From assembly GCA_947371915.1 (NCBI GenBank), contig CANBRM010000001.1, forward strand, positions 39,236 through 103,235: DNA of 64,000 nt, written 5' to 3'. Both the position numbers and the translations under genes were made by a program. Each line of letters starts with the position of its first letter. Within the stretch, counting starts at the first letter, position 1. Shown one piece after another: positions 45,568-55,270 of this stretch. This stretch comes from Comamonadaceae bacterium. Lineage in GTDB: Bacteria > Pseudomonadota > Gammaproteobacteria > Burkholderiales > Burkholderiaceae_C. The notes under the pieces were generated by a model. That model saw only the letters and a program-made list of their open reading frames with translations, was not told the DNA's origin and made no database searches.

Positions 45568-45827
45568 GCCGAGGGATCGCGTTCACCTCGTATGCGTGGT
45601 CGGATTACCTGTACTGGCAAGGGCAAGATAAAAAAACGCTCAAGCGCATCAACTTGCTGATTGACGCTGCGCGGCGCGAGCCCTTTGATGGCATCGGCAA
45701 GCCAGAACCCTTGCTGGGTAATTTGTCGGGCTACTGGTCAAGGCGCATCGATGATGTGCATCGCTTGGTGTATGCCGTGGACGATGCGGAATTGACCGTG
45801 ATCGCCTGCCGCGGGCATTACCAGTAG
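45564..45827 (+). CDS. yoeB: YoeB-family toxin
   Basis: 87 aa ribosome-dependent mRNA endonuclease. All known catalytic residues of E. coli YoeB are conserved with a two-residue offset: E48 (GKPEPL), R67 (DDVHRLVY), H85 and Y86 (CRGHYQ). Also NLSGYWSRRI. Functional sequence expected. Convergent with the CYTH gene. Confidence 0.94.
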   Translation: MSRGIAFTSYAWSDYLYWQGQDKKTLKRINLLIDAARREPFDGIGKPEPLLGNLSGYWSRRIDDVHRLVYAVDDAELTVIACRGHYQ

Positions 45828-45833
45828 CGCCGC

Positions 45834-46457
45834 TCAGTTTGCGGCGGTGGTTATGGCCCACAACGCCATTCCCCGCTGCGCCTTGCTCGTGTCACTGGGT
45901 GTCAGCGACACCGCACCTTGTGGCGTGTGACGCAGCTCATCCGCCAGCGCCATCAAAGCAGATTCGGGGCCGCTGAGCAGTTCAAGCTCCAGCTCGCGCA
46001 AGGGCTCTTGCAACGCGGTGCCGGGCACATGGATGTGGCCTTGGTCGAGGGCCACTTCGATCTGAGCACCTTCGTGCGTCACCACCCAGCGCGGGCGTTC
46101 AAAGTCGGTGCAAAACAGTGGTTTTAAATGGGGACGCAACGCCATCAGATCGGCGGCCAACGTGGTGTCGTCCACCAGTGTGTCGAACTGCAAGGCGCCT
46201 GGTGTGGTCGGGCCTTCCCACTCTTGGCGACGCGACAGACCGTTCTCGCTTTTGCCAGCCGTTTTCACCGTGAGCAGCCATTGCTCGCCTGCCAATCGTT
46301 CGCGAACGGCCATGCGGCGTTGCTTCAAATCTAGGGCGGGCGTGTCGAAGTAGGTGTTGAGCAGGCGTTGTGTTTGGGCCGGTTGGCTGAGTAGCGGGTG
46401 CGTCAACAGTGCAGCCACGTCTTGCTGGCACACGATGAGTTTGAGTTCGGTTTCCAT
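45834..46457 (-). CDS. CYTH-domain inorganic triphosphatase-like protein
   Basis: 207 aa. Opens METELKLIV, the ExExK-type signature of the CYTH tunnel fold, followed by NTYFDTP, RMAVRER and charged strand residues (LTVKTAG, EWEG, ELELEL) that line the tunnel. Resembles the N-terminal half of YgiF. Acts on inorganic triphosphate or a similar polyphosphate with a metal. No CHAD domain is attached. Confidence 0.9.
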   Translation of the reverse strand: METELKLIVCQQDVAALLTHPLLSQPAQTQRLLNTYFDTPALDLKQRRMAVRERLAGEQWLLTVKTAGKSENGLSRRQEWEGPTTPGALQFDTLVDDTTLAADLMALRPHLKPLFCTDFERPRWVVTHEGAQIEVALDQGHIHVPGTALQEPLRELELELLSGPESALMALADELRHTPQGAVSLTPSDTSKAQRGMALWAITTAAN

Positions 46458-46525
46458 GGTGTGAGGACTTGTGCCGAGTCAGACACGTTGCGCTGAGAAC
46501 GGACGCGCTGAGGCGGCGAAAGATT

Positions 46526-46924
46526 TCAACGAGGGGCGTTCTGGAAGCGTGCGCGCAGGTAGGTCACGATGGCGGTCGAGTCTTGCAGCCACTGGGTTTG
46601 CCCGTTGGCGTCGGTGATTTGCAGGCAAGGCACTTTGGTGGCACCCGTGCCTTCTAGCAGTGCGTTGCGGTGCGTGCTGTCGTGTTGTGCGTCGCGCTTG
46701 TCAATGGGCAACGACAGACGACGCATTTCTTGGCGCACCTTGATGCAAAACGGGCAGGTGTTGAACTGGTACAGCACCATGGTCTGGCATTGCAGGTTGA
46801 CCGTGGTTTGTGCGGCGGGGTCGCGCTGCACGCCCTTGGGCTGGGTGAGTCGCTCTTTGAGCAGCATGACGGGGCCGAGGACGAGGCGCACGGTTTTAAA
46901 GAAGACACGGATGACAGGTTTCAT
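46526..46924 (-). CDS. Glutaredoxin-like protein
   Basis: 132 aa. A thioredoxin-fold domain starts about residue 47 with VLYQFNTCPFCIKVR (CPFC active site), then KVPCLQI with the cis-Pro region and DSTAIVTYLRARF. The first 45 residues form a hydrophobic/basic N-terminal extension (VIRVFFKTVRLVLGPVMLLKE), possibly membrane-associating. Redox partner unknown. Confidence 0.87.
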   Translation of the reverse strand: MKPVIRVFFKTVRLVLGPVMLLKERLTQPKGVQRDPAAQTTVNLQCQTMVLYQFNTCPFCIKVRQEMRRLSLPIDKRDAQHDSTHRNALLEGTGATKVPCLQITDANGQTQWLQDSTAIVTYLRARFQNAPR

Positions 46925-47001
46925 GGGAGGGAATGGTAAGGCCTGAAGGCAATTGAGCCGTGTGGTCGTGGACAATGGTGCTTTTCATTCAAAGCCTAGC
47001 C

Positions 47002-47472
47002 ATGCACATCACTCAAGACACGGCCGTCACCATCAAATACCAAGTCACCACACCCACTGGCAAGCCTTTGGACTCGGGGCAATTGGCTTATTTGCACGGC
47101 GGCTACGAAAATATTTTTCCAAAGGTCGAAGCCGCGCTCAATGGCCAAGCCGTAGGCTTTGCTGTCACGTTGGATTTGAGCGCAGAAGACGCCTTTGGCG
47201 AGCGCGACGAATCGTTGGTGCGCGTCATTCCTAAAGCCGAATTTCCACCGGGCGTGAAAGTGGGCGGACAGTTGCAGGGCGCAGGTGCTGACGGACAGCC
47301 GCAAGTTTTTAACGTGGTCAAAATCAAAGGGCCCGAAGTGCACCTAGACGGCAACCATGAGTTGGCCGGTCAAGCGCTGCGTTTCAGCTGCACCGTGACA
47401 GCTGTGCGTGCCGCTACCGCCGAAGAAATTGCCCATCGCCATGTGCATGGCGCGCATGGGCATCAGCATTAA
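47002..47472 (+). CDS. FKBP-type peptidyl-prolyl isomerase, SlyD-like
   Basis: 156 aa. FKBP fold with ITQDTAVTIKYQVTT, YLHGGYENIFPKVEAAL and an inserted-flap region as in SlyD, and a His-rich tail (HRHVHGAHGHQH) that could bind nickel or zinc. Prolyl isomerase and chaperone, with a possible metallochaperone role. Convergent with uvrA, 4 nt apart. Confidence 0.92.
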   Translation: MHITQDTAVTIKYQVTTPTGKPLDSGQLAYLHGGYENIFPKVEAALNGQAVGFAVTLDLSAEDAFGERDESLVRVIPKAEFPPGVKVGGQLQGAGADGQPQVFNVVKIKGPEVHLDGNHELAGQALRFSCTVTAVRAATAEEIAHRHVHGAHGHQH

Positions 47473-47476
47473 AAAA

Positions 47477-50400
47477 TCAGCTGGCTAGCAAGCGCTTCAA
47501 GTACTTGCCGGTGAAGCTGGCAGGGTTGGCCGCCAGGTCTTCGGGCGTGCCCACACCCACCACCATACCGCCGCCCGAGCCGCCCTCGGGCCCCATGTCA
47601 ATCAGCCAATCGGCGGTTTTGATCACGTCGAGGTTGTGCTCGATGATGACGATGGTGTTGCCCGCATCGCGCAGGTGTTGCAGCACTTTCAGCAGCAGCG
47701 CAATGTCTGCGAAGTGCAGACCGGTGGTGGGCTCGTCCAAGATGTAGAGCGTGCGGCCGGTGTCGCGCTTGCTCAGCTCCAAGGCCAGCTTCACGCGTTG
47801 CGCCTCACCGCCTGAGAGTGTGGTGGCGGCTTGGCCGAGTTGCAGGTACGACAGGCCCACGTCCATCAAGGTTTGCAGCTTGCGGGCGATGTTGGGCACG
47901 GCGTTGAAAAACACCAGCGCGGCTTCGACGGTGAGCGTCAAAATTTGCGCGATGTTTTTGCCCTTGTACATGACCTCCAAGGTTTCGCGGTTGTAGCGTA
48001 AGCCAGCGCACACGTCGCAGGGCACGTACACGTCGGGCAAGAAGTGCATTTCGACTTTCACCATACCGTCGCCTTGGCAAGCCTCGCAGCGGCCCCCGCC
48101 TGAGCCTGCGGCCACGTTGAAGCTGAAGCGCCCTGGGCCGTAGCCGCGTTCGCGCGCCATCGGCACTTCGGCCAACAGTTCGCGAATGGGCGTGAACAAG
48201 CCGGTGTAAGTGGCGGGGTTGCTGCGGGGCGTACGGCCAATGGGCGACTGGTCGACGTTGATGACTTTGTCGAAATAGTCGAGGCCTGTGATTTCGTCGT
48301 GGGCTGCGGGCTCGTCGTGTGCGCGGTGAATGGCGTGTGCGGCCGCGGTGTACAGCGTTTCGTTGACCAACGTCGATTTGCCCGAGCCCGAGACGCCCGT
48401 GACGCAAGTGAGCAAGCCCACGGGGAAGTCGGCGGTCACGTTTTTGAGGTTGTTGCCACGCGCGCCTTTGATGCGGATGACTTGGTGCTCGCTTGCGTCT
48501 TTGTCGAGCTTGCGGTTGTAGACCAAGTCGTCGGCGGGTACGGGCCAAAAGCTGTTGCGCTTTGTCGGCACGTCAATGCGCAGGGTTTGCGCCAAATAGC
48601 GGCCGGTCAGCGAGTTGGGGTTGGCTTCAATTTCAGTGGGTGTGCCGCTGGCCATCACTTGGCCGCCGTGCACGCCCGCCCCGGGGCCCATGTCCACGCA
48701 GAAGTCGGCGCAACGGATCATGTCTTCGTCGTGCTCGACCACGATCACGCTGTTGCCAATGTTGCGCAGATGTTTGAGGGTGTCGATCAGGCGATCGTTG
48801 TCGCGTTGGTGCAGGCCGATGCTGGGCTCGTCCAACACGTACATCACGCCGGTTAGCCCCGAGCCAATTTGCGATGCGAGGCGAATGCGTTGTGCTTCAC
48901 CGCCAGATAGCGTGTCGGCGCTGCGGTCGAGGCTGAGGTAGTTCAGGCCCACGTCGTTCAAGAACTTCAGGCGTGAGGCAATTTCGCGCACCACTTTGTC
49001 TGCAATCTCGGCTTTCGCGCCTTGCAGCTGCAGGGTGTTGAAGTAGCCGAAACATTCACCCAACGTGGTGTGGCTGATGTCGAAAATGCCGCGCATTTGT
49101 TCGCCATCGCCAATGCGCACGTTGCGCGCTTCGCGGCGCAGGCGTGTACCGCCGCAGGCCACACACGAGCGCGAGCCACGGTAGCGGGCCAAGTCTTCGC
49201 GCACCACCACCGAGTCGGTCTCGTGGTAGCGGCGTTCCATGTTGACCAAGATGCCTTCGAAGGGGTGTTTTTTGCTGAGCTTTTTGCCGCCCGAGGCAAC
49301 GCTGTCTAAGCTGTAGTTGAACTTGATTTCTTCGTCGCCCGAGCCGTACAAGAGCACTTGGCGCATCTCGGGGCTGAGGTCTTCAAAGGGCGCGTCAATG
49401 TCGAATTTGTAGTGTTTGGCCAAGCTCTCGAGCAGGGTGAAGTAATGCGCGTTGCGGCGGTCCCAGCCTTTGATGGCGCCGCTGCCAAGGCTCAACGACG
49501 GAAACGCCACCACGCGCGCAGGATCGAAAAAGTCTTGATGGCCCAAGCCATCGCACGAGGGGCAAGCGCCCACGGGTGAGTTGAACGAGAACAAGCGGGG
49601 CTCAAGTTCGCTGATGGAGTAGGTGCACTGCGGGCACGAAAACTTGGCGTTGAAGCTGTGCTCGACGCCTGTGTCCATCTCCAGCGCAATGGCGCGGCCT
49701 TCGGCCAAACGCAAGGCGGCTTCAAAGCTCTCCGCCAAACGCTGGCGCAAGGCGGGCGGCGGTGGCGCTGTGGGTGCGATGGCAATGTCGCCAATGCTGG
49801 GTGCGGCCGCAGGCGAGGGGGCCACAGCGGGCGCTGGCGCTTCGTGGCGCACTTTGATGCGGTCCACCACCACGTCGATGTCGTGCTTCTCGGTTTTCTT
49901 CAGCTCGGGCAGTTCGTCGTATTCGTACACCTTGCCCTCGATGCGAAAGCGCACATAGCCCTGCGCTTGCAGCTGCGTGAAAAGCTCGCTGTACTCGCCC
50001 TTGCGGTTACGCGCGATGGGCGCGAGCAGCATGAGCTTGGTGTCTTCGGGCAGCGCCATGACGGCGTCCACCATTTGTGACACGCTTTGCGCTTGCAGCG
50101 CCAAGTTGTGGTCGGGGCAATAAGGTGTGCCCGCGCGGGCAAACAGCAGGCGCAGGTAGTCGTGAATTTCGGTCACCGTGCCCACGGTGGAGCGCGGGTT
50201 GTGGCTGGTGGCTTTTTGCTCAATGCTGATGGCGGGCGACAAGCCCTCAATCAGGTCCACATCGGGCTTGTCCAAGCGGCCCAAAAACTGGCGGGCGTAG
50301 GCCGACAAGCTTTCCACATAACGGCGCTGGCCTTCGGCATACAGCGTGTCAAACGCGAGGCTGGATTTGCCCGAACCCGACAAACCCGTGATCACCACCA

Positions 50401-50536
50401 ACTGGTTACGCGGAATGTCGAGGTCGATGTTTTTCAGGTTGTGCGTGCGCGCCCCGCGAATGCTGATGTTCCGCATGGCTGAAGGGTGGTTCAGGGCAAG
50501 GCCTAGGTAGGCGCCGTCATCGGTGGGTTTGTTCAC
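47477..50536 (-). CDS. uvrA: Excinuclease ABC subunit A
   Basis: Damage-recognition ATPase of nucleotide excision repair, 1019 aa if started at the GTG at 50536 (an ATG at 50476 would remove 20 residues; neither has a clear ribosome site). Two ABC modules: Walker [13 protein letters not shown] and [12 protein letters not shown], signatures [12 protein letters not shown] and [12 protein letters not shown]. Zinc motifs: CPQC then CPSCDGLG, and CEACQGDG with CDVC. A Pro/Ala-rich insertion (about residues 233-265) interrupts the first domain. Divergent from a GST gene over about 180 bp, in which I see no LexA box. Confidence 0.96.
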   Translation of the reverse strand: MNKPTDDGAYLGLALNHPSAMRNISIRGARTHNLKNIDLDIPRNQLVVITGLSGSGKSSLAFDTLYAEGQRRYVESLSAYARQFLGRLDKPDVDLIEGLSPAISIEQKATSHNPRSTVGTVTEIHDYLRLLFARAGTPYCPDHNLALQAQSVSQMVDAVMALPEDTKLMLLAPIARNRKGEYSELFTQLQAQGYVRFRIEGKVYEYDELPELKKTEKHDIDVVVDRIKVRHEAPAPAVAPSPAAAPSIGDIAIAPTAPPPPALRQRLAESFEAALRLAEGRAIALEMDTGVEHSFNAKFSCPQCTYSISELEPRLFSFNSPVGACPSCDGLGHQDFFDPARVVAFPSLSLGSGAIKGWDRRNAHYFTLLESLAKHYKFDIDAPFEDLSPEMRQVLLYGSGDEEIKFNYSLDSVASGGKKLSKKHPFEGILVNMERRYHETDSVVVREDLARYRGSRSCVACGGTRLRREARNVRIGDGEQMRGIFDISHTTLGECFGYFNTLQLQGAKAEIADKVVREIASRLKFLNDVGLNYLSLDRSADTLSGGEAQRIRLASQIGSGLTGVMYVLDEPSIGLHQRDNDRLIDTLKHLRNIGNSVIVVEHDEDMIRCADFCVDMGPGAGVHGGQVMASGTPTEIEANPNSLTGRYLAQTLRIDVPTKRNSFWPVPADDLVYNRKLDKDASEHQVIRIKGARGNNLKNVTADFPVGLLTCVTGVSGSGKSTLVNETLYTAAAHAIHRAHDEPAAHDEITGLDYFDKVINVDQSPIGRTPRSNPATYTGLFTPIRELLAEVPMARERGYGPGRFSFNVAAGSGGGRCEACQGDGMVKVEMHFLPDVYVPCDVCAGLRYNRETLEVMYKGKNIAQILTLTVEAALVFFNAVPNIARKLQTLMDVGLSYLQLGQAATTLSGGEAQRVKLALELSKRDTGRTLYILDEPTTGLHFADIALLLKVLQHLRDAGNTIVIIEHNLDVIKTADWLIDMGPEGGSGGGMVVGVGTPEDLAANPASFTGKYLKRLLAS

Positions 50537-50715
50537 GGGGCAGTCAAATTAAGGGCAACCCGCCATGATAGTGGCGGGGCGGCAATTGTTCATGTGTGAA
50601 ATTAATAAGACGGGTTAGACCGTGGTTCTTGAGCGCATGAGGAAATAGTTCGTAGCGCTAAAGTATCTAATTTTACCTTTCAAGGCTATAGTGCAATGAA
50701 GACTTGGAGAGATTC

Positions 50716-51417
50716 GTGATCACGCTGCACACCTTCGGCCCCGCTTTCGGCCAACCCGACCCCAGCCCCTTCGTGATGAAAGCAATGGCCTTGTTGAAGT
50801 TGTCAGGTCTTCCCTTCACCACAGACGTCTTTGCGGGCGGCACCCACGTTGGTCCCAAAGGCAAGCGCCCGTTTATCGTGGACGATGGGGTGACGGTGTC
50901 TGACTCCACCTTGATCCGTTTTCACCTTGAGCAAAAGTACGGCCTTGATTTCGACGCGCATTTGACCCCGCAGCAAAAGGGCGTGACGTGGGCGGTCGAA
51001 AAAATGTGTGAAGAGCACCTGTATTTCGCAGCGGTGTATTTCCGCTGGATGGTGGATGAAAACTTCAACAAAGGCCCAGCTACTTTCTTCAACAAAGTAC
51101 CTGCGTTGGTTCGCCCCCTCATTCGTGCATTCATGAGGAACAAGACTCGCAAAATGCTTCATGCCCAAGGTCTGGGGAGACATACCGAGTCAGAAATCAC
51201 GCAGCTAGCTTGCCGTGATATCGATGCGTTGGCGCAGGTGCTGGGTGATGATGATTGGTTCGGTGGCGCATCGCCTTGCGCTGCAGATGCAAGTGCTGGG
51301 GCCTTTGTTTTGGCAAGCGTGTGTGAACACTTTGACACACCGTTATTGGCAAGGTCCAAATCACACAAGAATCTTGTGGCGTATGCCCGGCGCGTGCAAA
51401 GCCGTTTCTTTGCATAG
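50716..51417 (+). CDS. Glutathione S-transferase-like protein
   Basis: 233 aa from the GTG at 50716, which follows GGAGAGATTC at good spacing; the in-frame TTG at 50704 is the start of that ribosome site. The layout is a thioredoxin-like N-terminus (ITLHTFGPAFG, KRPFIVDDG) and a helical C-terminus (GRHTESEITQLACRDIDALAQVLGDDDWFGG, CAADASAGAF). It resembles the FAX/metaxin-like GST group. Role unknown; divergent from uvrA. Confidence 0.85.
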   Translation: MITLHTFGPAFGQPDPSPFVMKAMALLKLSGLPFTTDVFAGGTHVGPKGKRPFIVDDGVTVSDSTLIRFHLEQKYGLDFDAHLTPQQKGVTWAVEKMCEEHLYFAAVYFRWMVDENFNKGPATFFNKVPALVRPLIRAFMRNKTRKMLHAQGLGRHTESEITQLACRDIDALAQVLGDDDWFGGASPCAADASAGAFVLASVCEHFDTPLLARSKSHKNLVAYARRVQSRFFA

Positions 51418-51482
51418 ACGTGTGAGGTGAGTGAGCGTTAAGGCTGTCGAGTCGTGCTGTGAAAGTTGGTTAAAGTAACACC

Positions 51483-51722
51483 ATGGCACCCACCATTGTT
51501 CGAGACGGTCAGTTTCGTCTTTTCTTTTTCTCTCGGGAAGAGTCGCGCATTCACGTGCATGTTGCGCATCCAGATGGCGAAGCCAAGTTTTGGTTGACTC
51601 CACAGGTAGCGTTGGCTGACCATACTGGCCTTTCAACCACACAAATTCGGCAAGCGCAGGCCGTTGTCGGTGCACATTTGAAGGAGATTCAAGATGCTTG
51701 GAAGCACCACTTTGGCAGCTGA
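51483..51722 (+). CDS. DUF4160-domain protein
   Basis: 79 aa: MAPTIVRDGQFRLFFFSREE, HVHVAHPDGEAKFWLTP. The RxxxFFSxExxxxHVHV pattern is the DUF4160 signature. It overlaps the next gene by 29 nt. DUF4160 is often paired with DUF2442, and such pairs are suspected TA or regulatory modules, without proof. Confidence 0.85.
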   Translation: MAPTIVRDGQFRLFFFSREESRIHVHVAHPDGEAKFWLTPQVALADHTGLSTTQIRQAQAVVGAHLKEIQDAWKHHFGS

Positions 51723-51951
51723 AGTCACCCACATTTCAAAGCACGGATTTTGGCTGCTGCTGGCTGATGAAGAGTTGCTTGTCCCTTTCGATCAATTCCC
51801 TTGGTTTCGAAAAGGGACGATTGAGCAGATCTCAGACGTTGAGTGGCCCACGCCCGACCATCTTTACTGGCCGAGCTTGGATATTGACTTGTCAGTCCAG
51901 TCCATACGCAACCCTGCTGCATTCCCACTCACCTCAGCCGTCGTCAGCTAA
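51694..51951 (+). CDS. DUF2442-domain protein
   Basis: 85 aa: VTHISKHGFWLLLADEELLVPFDQFPWFRKGTI, then WPTPDHLYWPSLDIDLSVQSI, the usual DUF2442 wording. Overlaps DUF4160 by 29 nt in another frame, so the two are one translational unit. Possibly a DNA-binding partner. Confidence 0.86.
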   Translation: MLGSTTLAAEVTHISKHGFWLLLADEELLVPFDQFPWFRKGTIEQISDVEWPTPDHLYWPSLDIDLSVQSIRNPAAFPLTSAVVS

Positions 51952-52052
51952 TTAAGTCACATGCGCACCTGCCCCGTAAACAGAATGCGGGACAATTGCA
52001 AGCTGTGACGACGAACCTAACCCCCGATCCCTCTTTAGACGACAGCCCCACT

Positions 52053-53240
52053 ATGACGCCCACCGAGCGTCGCGCCAGTGGCTCGCTCGCGTCTATCTTC
52101 GCTTTGCGCATGCTGGGCCTGTTTTTGGTCTTGCCTGTGTTTGCCTTGGAGGCCCGCAAGTACCCCGGCGGTGACGACCCGGCCTTGATTGGCTTGGCGA
52201 TGGGCATTTACGGCCTCACGCAAGGCATGCTGCAAATTCCGTTTGGCATGGCCTCGGACCGTTTTGGGCGCAAGCGCGTGATCGTGTTGGGCCTGCTGGT
52301 GTTCGCTTTAGGCAGCGCCATGGCGGGCATGGCCGACACCTTGAGCCAATTGTTGATGGGCCGTGCCTTGCAAGGCGCAGGCGCCGTTTCTGCCGCCGTG
52401 ACCGCTTTGTTGGCTGATTTGACCCGCGACAACGTGCGCACCAAAGCCATGGCCTTGGTGGGGGGCAGCATTGGGTTGATGTTTGCCCTGTCGTTGGTGT
52501 TGTCGCCGTTGTTGGCGGCATGGATCGGGTTGTCGGGCTTGTTCACGCTGACGGCTGTGCTGGCGGTGATGGGCTGTGCTGTCGTGATTTGGGCGGTTCC
52601 CGCTGAGCCCGTGGTGCACAAAGATGCGGCACGGGGCGGGTTACGCCAAGTTTTAGCAAATCCTGCGCTGTTTCGCTTGAATGTGGGCGTGTTTGTGTTG
52701 CACGCGGTGCAACTGGCCATGTGGGTGGCGATTCCTGCCTTCTTGGTGCAAGCCGGTTTGCCTAAAAACGACCATTGGGAAATTTACCTGCCTGCCGTGC
52801 TGGCGTCGTTTGTCGTCATGGGCGGTGTGTTCCCGATGGAGCGCCGTGGTTATTTGCGTGGCGTGTTTTTGAGCGCCATTGGTTTGATTGCGCTGGTGCA
52901 AGTGGCGTTGTTGTGGGTGTCGTCGGGTGCGCCGTCGATCACGTCATTGGCGGTGTTGCTGTTTGTGTTTTTCTGTGGCTTCAACGTGCTGGAGGCCACG
53001 CAGCCCAGCTTGGTGTCGCGCATCGCGCCAGCCTCGTCGCGTGGCGCGGCCATGGGCGTGTACAACACCTTGCAATCGCTGGGGTTTTTTGCCGGTGGGT
53101 TGATGGGCGGTCAGCTCGTCAAGAGCTACGGCACACAAGGTTTGTTTTTGAGCTGTGCGGCATTGATGGTGTTGTGGTTGGTGGTAGCGTGGCCGATGGT
53201 CGCCCCCGCCCGCCCCGTGACCACCCCCAAGACCGCATAA
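52053..53240 (+). CDS. Major facilitator superfamily transporter
   Basis: 395 aa from the ATG at 52053; twelve membrane helices. MFS motif A reads GMASDRFGRKRVIV (about residue 67). Other cues: QGAGAVSAAVTALLADLTR, LSPLLAAWIGLSG. Resembles YajR-like proton-coupled efflux proteins; substrate unknown. It lies 27 nt before ssb and shares the uvrA/MFS/ssb neighbourhood common in Burkholderiales. Confidence 0.9.
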   Translation: MTPTERRASGSLASIFALRMLGLFLVLPVFALEARKYPGGDDPALIGLAMGIYGLTQGMLQIPFGMASDRFGRKRVIVLGLLVFALGSAMAGMADTLSQLLMGRALQGAGAVSAAVTALLADLTRDNVRTKAMALVGGSIGLMFALSLVLSPLLAAWIGLSGLFTLTAVLAVMGCAVVIWAVPAEPVVHKDAARGGLRQVLANPALFRLNVGVFVLHAVQLAMWVAIPAFLVQAGLPKNDHWEIYLPAVLASFVVMGGVFPMERRGYLRGVFLSAIGLIALVQVALLWVSSGAPSITSLAVLLFVFFCGFNVLEATQPSLVSRIAPASSRGAAMGVYNTLQSLGFFAGGLMGGQLVKSYGTQGLFLSCAALMVLWLVVAWPMVAPARPVTTPKTA

Positions 53241-53267
53241 TTAGCCCCTATCTGGAGGAATTTACCC

Positions 53268-53768
53268 ATGGCATCCGTTAATAAAGTGATTCTCGTCGGC
53301 AACTGTGGCCGCGACCCCGAAGTGCGCTACCTGCCCAGCGGCCAAGCCGTGGCCAACGTGAGCGTGGCGACATCGAGCCGTCGCAAAGACAAAAACAGCG
53401 GTGAGATGATTGAAGACACCCAGTGGCACCGCGTCACGTTTTATGACCGCTTGGCCGAAATCGCTGGCGAATACGTCAAAAAAGGCCGCCCCATTTACGT
53501 GGAAGGCCGCTTGAAATACGGCGTCTACACCGACAAAACCACAGGCGTGGAAAAAAACACCGTGGACATCATCGCCACCGAGCTGCAACTCTTGGGCGGC
53601 CGTGAAGGCATGGGCGGCCCCAGCGGTGGTGGCGAAGAAGGCGGCGGTGGCTACAGCCGCCCAGCAGCGCCTGCTCGCCAAGCTGCCCCAGCGCCGCAGC
53701 GTCAAGCCCCAGCACCCGCGCCTGCCCGCGGCGGCTTTGACGACATGGACGACGACATTCCATTTTGA
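53268..53768 (+). CDS. ssb: Single-stranded DNA-binding protein
   Basis: 166 aa. OB fold about 1-110 ([35 protein letters not shown]), a Gly/Pro/Ala-rich linker, and the acidic tail ending DMDDDIPF that docks repair proteins. GGAGGA ribosome site. A strong terminator follows. Confidence 0.97.
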   Translation: MASVNKVILVGNCGRDPEVRYLPSGQAVANVSVATSSRRKDKNSGEMIEDTQWHRVTFYDRLAEIAGEYVKKGRPIYVEGRLKYGVYTDKTTGVEKNTVDIIATELQLLGGREGMGGPSGGGEEGGGGYSRPAAPARQAAPAPQRQAPAPAPARGGFDDMDDDIPF

Positions 53769-53812
53769 AGAATGGATGATTCGATTGGCACCTCTTGCTG
53801 ACGCGAATGAAC

Positions 53813-53842
53813 AGCCGGTTGACCTCAGGTCAACCGGCTTTT
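53813..53842 (+). terminator. Rho-independent terminator of ssb
   Basis: Perfect 12-bp stem AGCCGGTTGACC (53813-53824) / GGTCAACCGGCT (53828-53839), TCA loop and a TTTT tail. The first arm also contains TTGACC, which might serve as a -35 for the next gene, an untested idea. Confidence 0.9.
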
Positions 53843-53868
53843 ACGTTATTGGCCTACCCGTTATTTGA

Positions 53869-54342
53869 ATGAAAAATCACTACAAAACATTAGGCCTGCT
53901 GCACGACGCAGAAGAGGTGGTGATCAAAGCCGCTTACAAGGCCTTGGCGCAAAAGTACCACCCTGATCGGCATCTTTCCAACAAGGTCGAAAACACGGCC
54001 AAGATGGTGTTGCTGAATGAGGCTTATGCGGTCATTGGTAACCCTGCTTTGCGCAAAATTTACGATGATTTGCGGGCGTCATTGGTGGCCAAAAAGGCGC
54101 CTGCGGAAGTTAAACCTGCGCCGGTCAAGTCCAAGGAAACGCAGGATTTGATCATCCAACTCGACAAAAACGCGTTAGATGAAATTCAGGTCATTGATAT
54201 GTTTGAAAAAGCGTTTGATTGCCGAATCCGAATTCATCACGGTTGGATCAACACGTATTCCTTGATTCGCGACGGGGTCAAGCAACCAATTGACTTTGAG
54301 GCCATCAAATCTCAGTTGGTTGCCCATCTCAGCAAGGACTAG
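53869..54342 (+). CDS. J-domain protein
   Basis: 157 aa. N-terminal J domain with the HPD motif at 31-33 (YHPDRHL), YKTLGLLHDAEEVVIKAAYKALAQ, and NEAYAVIGNPALRKIYDD. The C-terminal half (ETQDLIIQLDKNALDEIQVIDMFEKAFDCRIRIHHGW) has no recognised domain. It is a Hsp40-type co-chaperone that recruits DnaK to a specific client. No ribosome site is seen before the ATG, which is only about 27 nt from the ssb terminator. The next gene follows after 10 nt. Confidence 0.87.
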   Translation: MKNHYKTLGLLHDAEEVVIKAAYKALAQKYHPDRHLSNKVENTAKMVLLNEAYAVIGNPALRKIYDDLRASLVAKKAPAEVKPAPVKSKETQDLIIQLDKNALDEIQVIDMFEKAFDCRIRIHHGWINTYSLIRDGVKQPIDFEAIKSQLVAHLSKD

Positions 54343-54352
54343 GGGACGCACC

Positions 54353-55132
54353 ATGCCGTATCCATTTGAGCACCTCCGATCTGACGCCCAGCAGGCGAAA
54401 CTATTCCGAGAGACGTTGCCTCAAGTGAATGCGGCCATGCCAGAGTTTTTCAGAACGATGGCGATCGCGCAGCGCAGCATTGCGCAAAAAAACATGTTTG
54501 GAAACCCGCAGGGCATACGCCAAGATTTAGGGTTTGAGACTTCGCTTCGCTTGGTGTTGATGGCCGGCTTGAACGAGCGCTTGTTCAAGATCAACGAAGA
54601 CACGAAGAGCTTGGTCAATATCTTGCGGTTGTTGGTGCTCAAGTGGTATTCGTTTGGCAATCAGTTAGAGGCCTGTTTGTATTTTGGCCATTACTTTTAT
54701 GCGTTCCAAAGCCACTCGCAATATGCTGTGAAGTTGCTGATGGAGCAGTCACGATTGGTGGCACCCGAGGCGGACAAAGTGGTGCCAAACAAGGCCGGGT
54801 TGGCGTTGCTTGACATCCTGCCCGAGCCGCGTTGGTACAAATCGGTGGACGGTTTGGGCGACAAGTTGTCTTCCATCTTTATAGAGACAGCGGACTTGGC
54901 CAAAGTCGAGGCGCAGGTGTCCGGGTTTCAAATTCACTTCAAAAAGTCCGCCCATTACGACTTGAGAGCGCCGCTTTTTGTGCGCGCGGACGCCATCGAA
55001 ATACCTGAAGTGCTGAACGACAAAGTGATTGTGCGTTGCCCGTATTGCCGCCAAAAATGCCGTGGCAATTACTTTCGTCACATTGAGATCACGTGTCCTA
55101 AATGCCAAGGCCACTGGTCGCAGCGGATGTGA
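54353..55132 (+). CDS. Unknown protein with C-terminal zinc ribbon
   Basis: 259 aa, not recognised. Mostly helical, with YPFEHLRSDAQQAKLFRETL at the N-terminus, and a C-terminal CPYCRQKCRGNYFRHIEITCPKC, a four-cysteine zinc ribbon (CxxC...CxxC). It lies 10 nt behind the J-domain gene and is presumably cotranscribed, making it a candidate client or adaptor of that co-chaperone. Confidence 0.75.
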   Translation: MPYPFEHLRSDAQQAKLFRETLPQVNAAMPEFFRTMAIAQRSIAQKNMFGNPQGIRQDLGFETSLRLVLMAGLNERLFKINEDTKSLVNILRLLVLKWYSFGNQLEACLYFGHYFYAFQSHSQYAVKLLMEQSRLVAPEADKVVPNKAGLALLDILPEPRWYKSVDGLGDKLSSIFIETADLAKVEAQVSGFQIHFKKSAHYDLRAPLFVRADAIEIPEVLNDKVIVRCPYCRQKCRGNYFRHIEITCPKCQGHWSQRM

Positions 55133-55270
55133 TTACAAAGCCCGCGTAACGGCGAAGTTGCGCAAAACGTTGACGAAAATAATTAAATATTCAGGTCAAC
55201 ATCTGTCATTCAGCCCCCGTTGTAGGTGCACTCCAACTTGGAGTTGTTCAACAACCTAAAGGAAACTTTT

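Noticed and set aside
50537-50715. LexA box upstream of uvrA
   Set aside because: No CTGT-N8-ACAG-type sequence visible in the gap.
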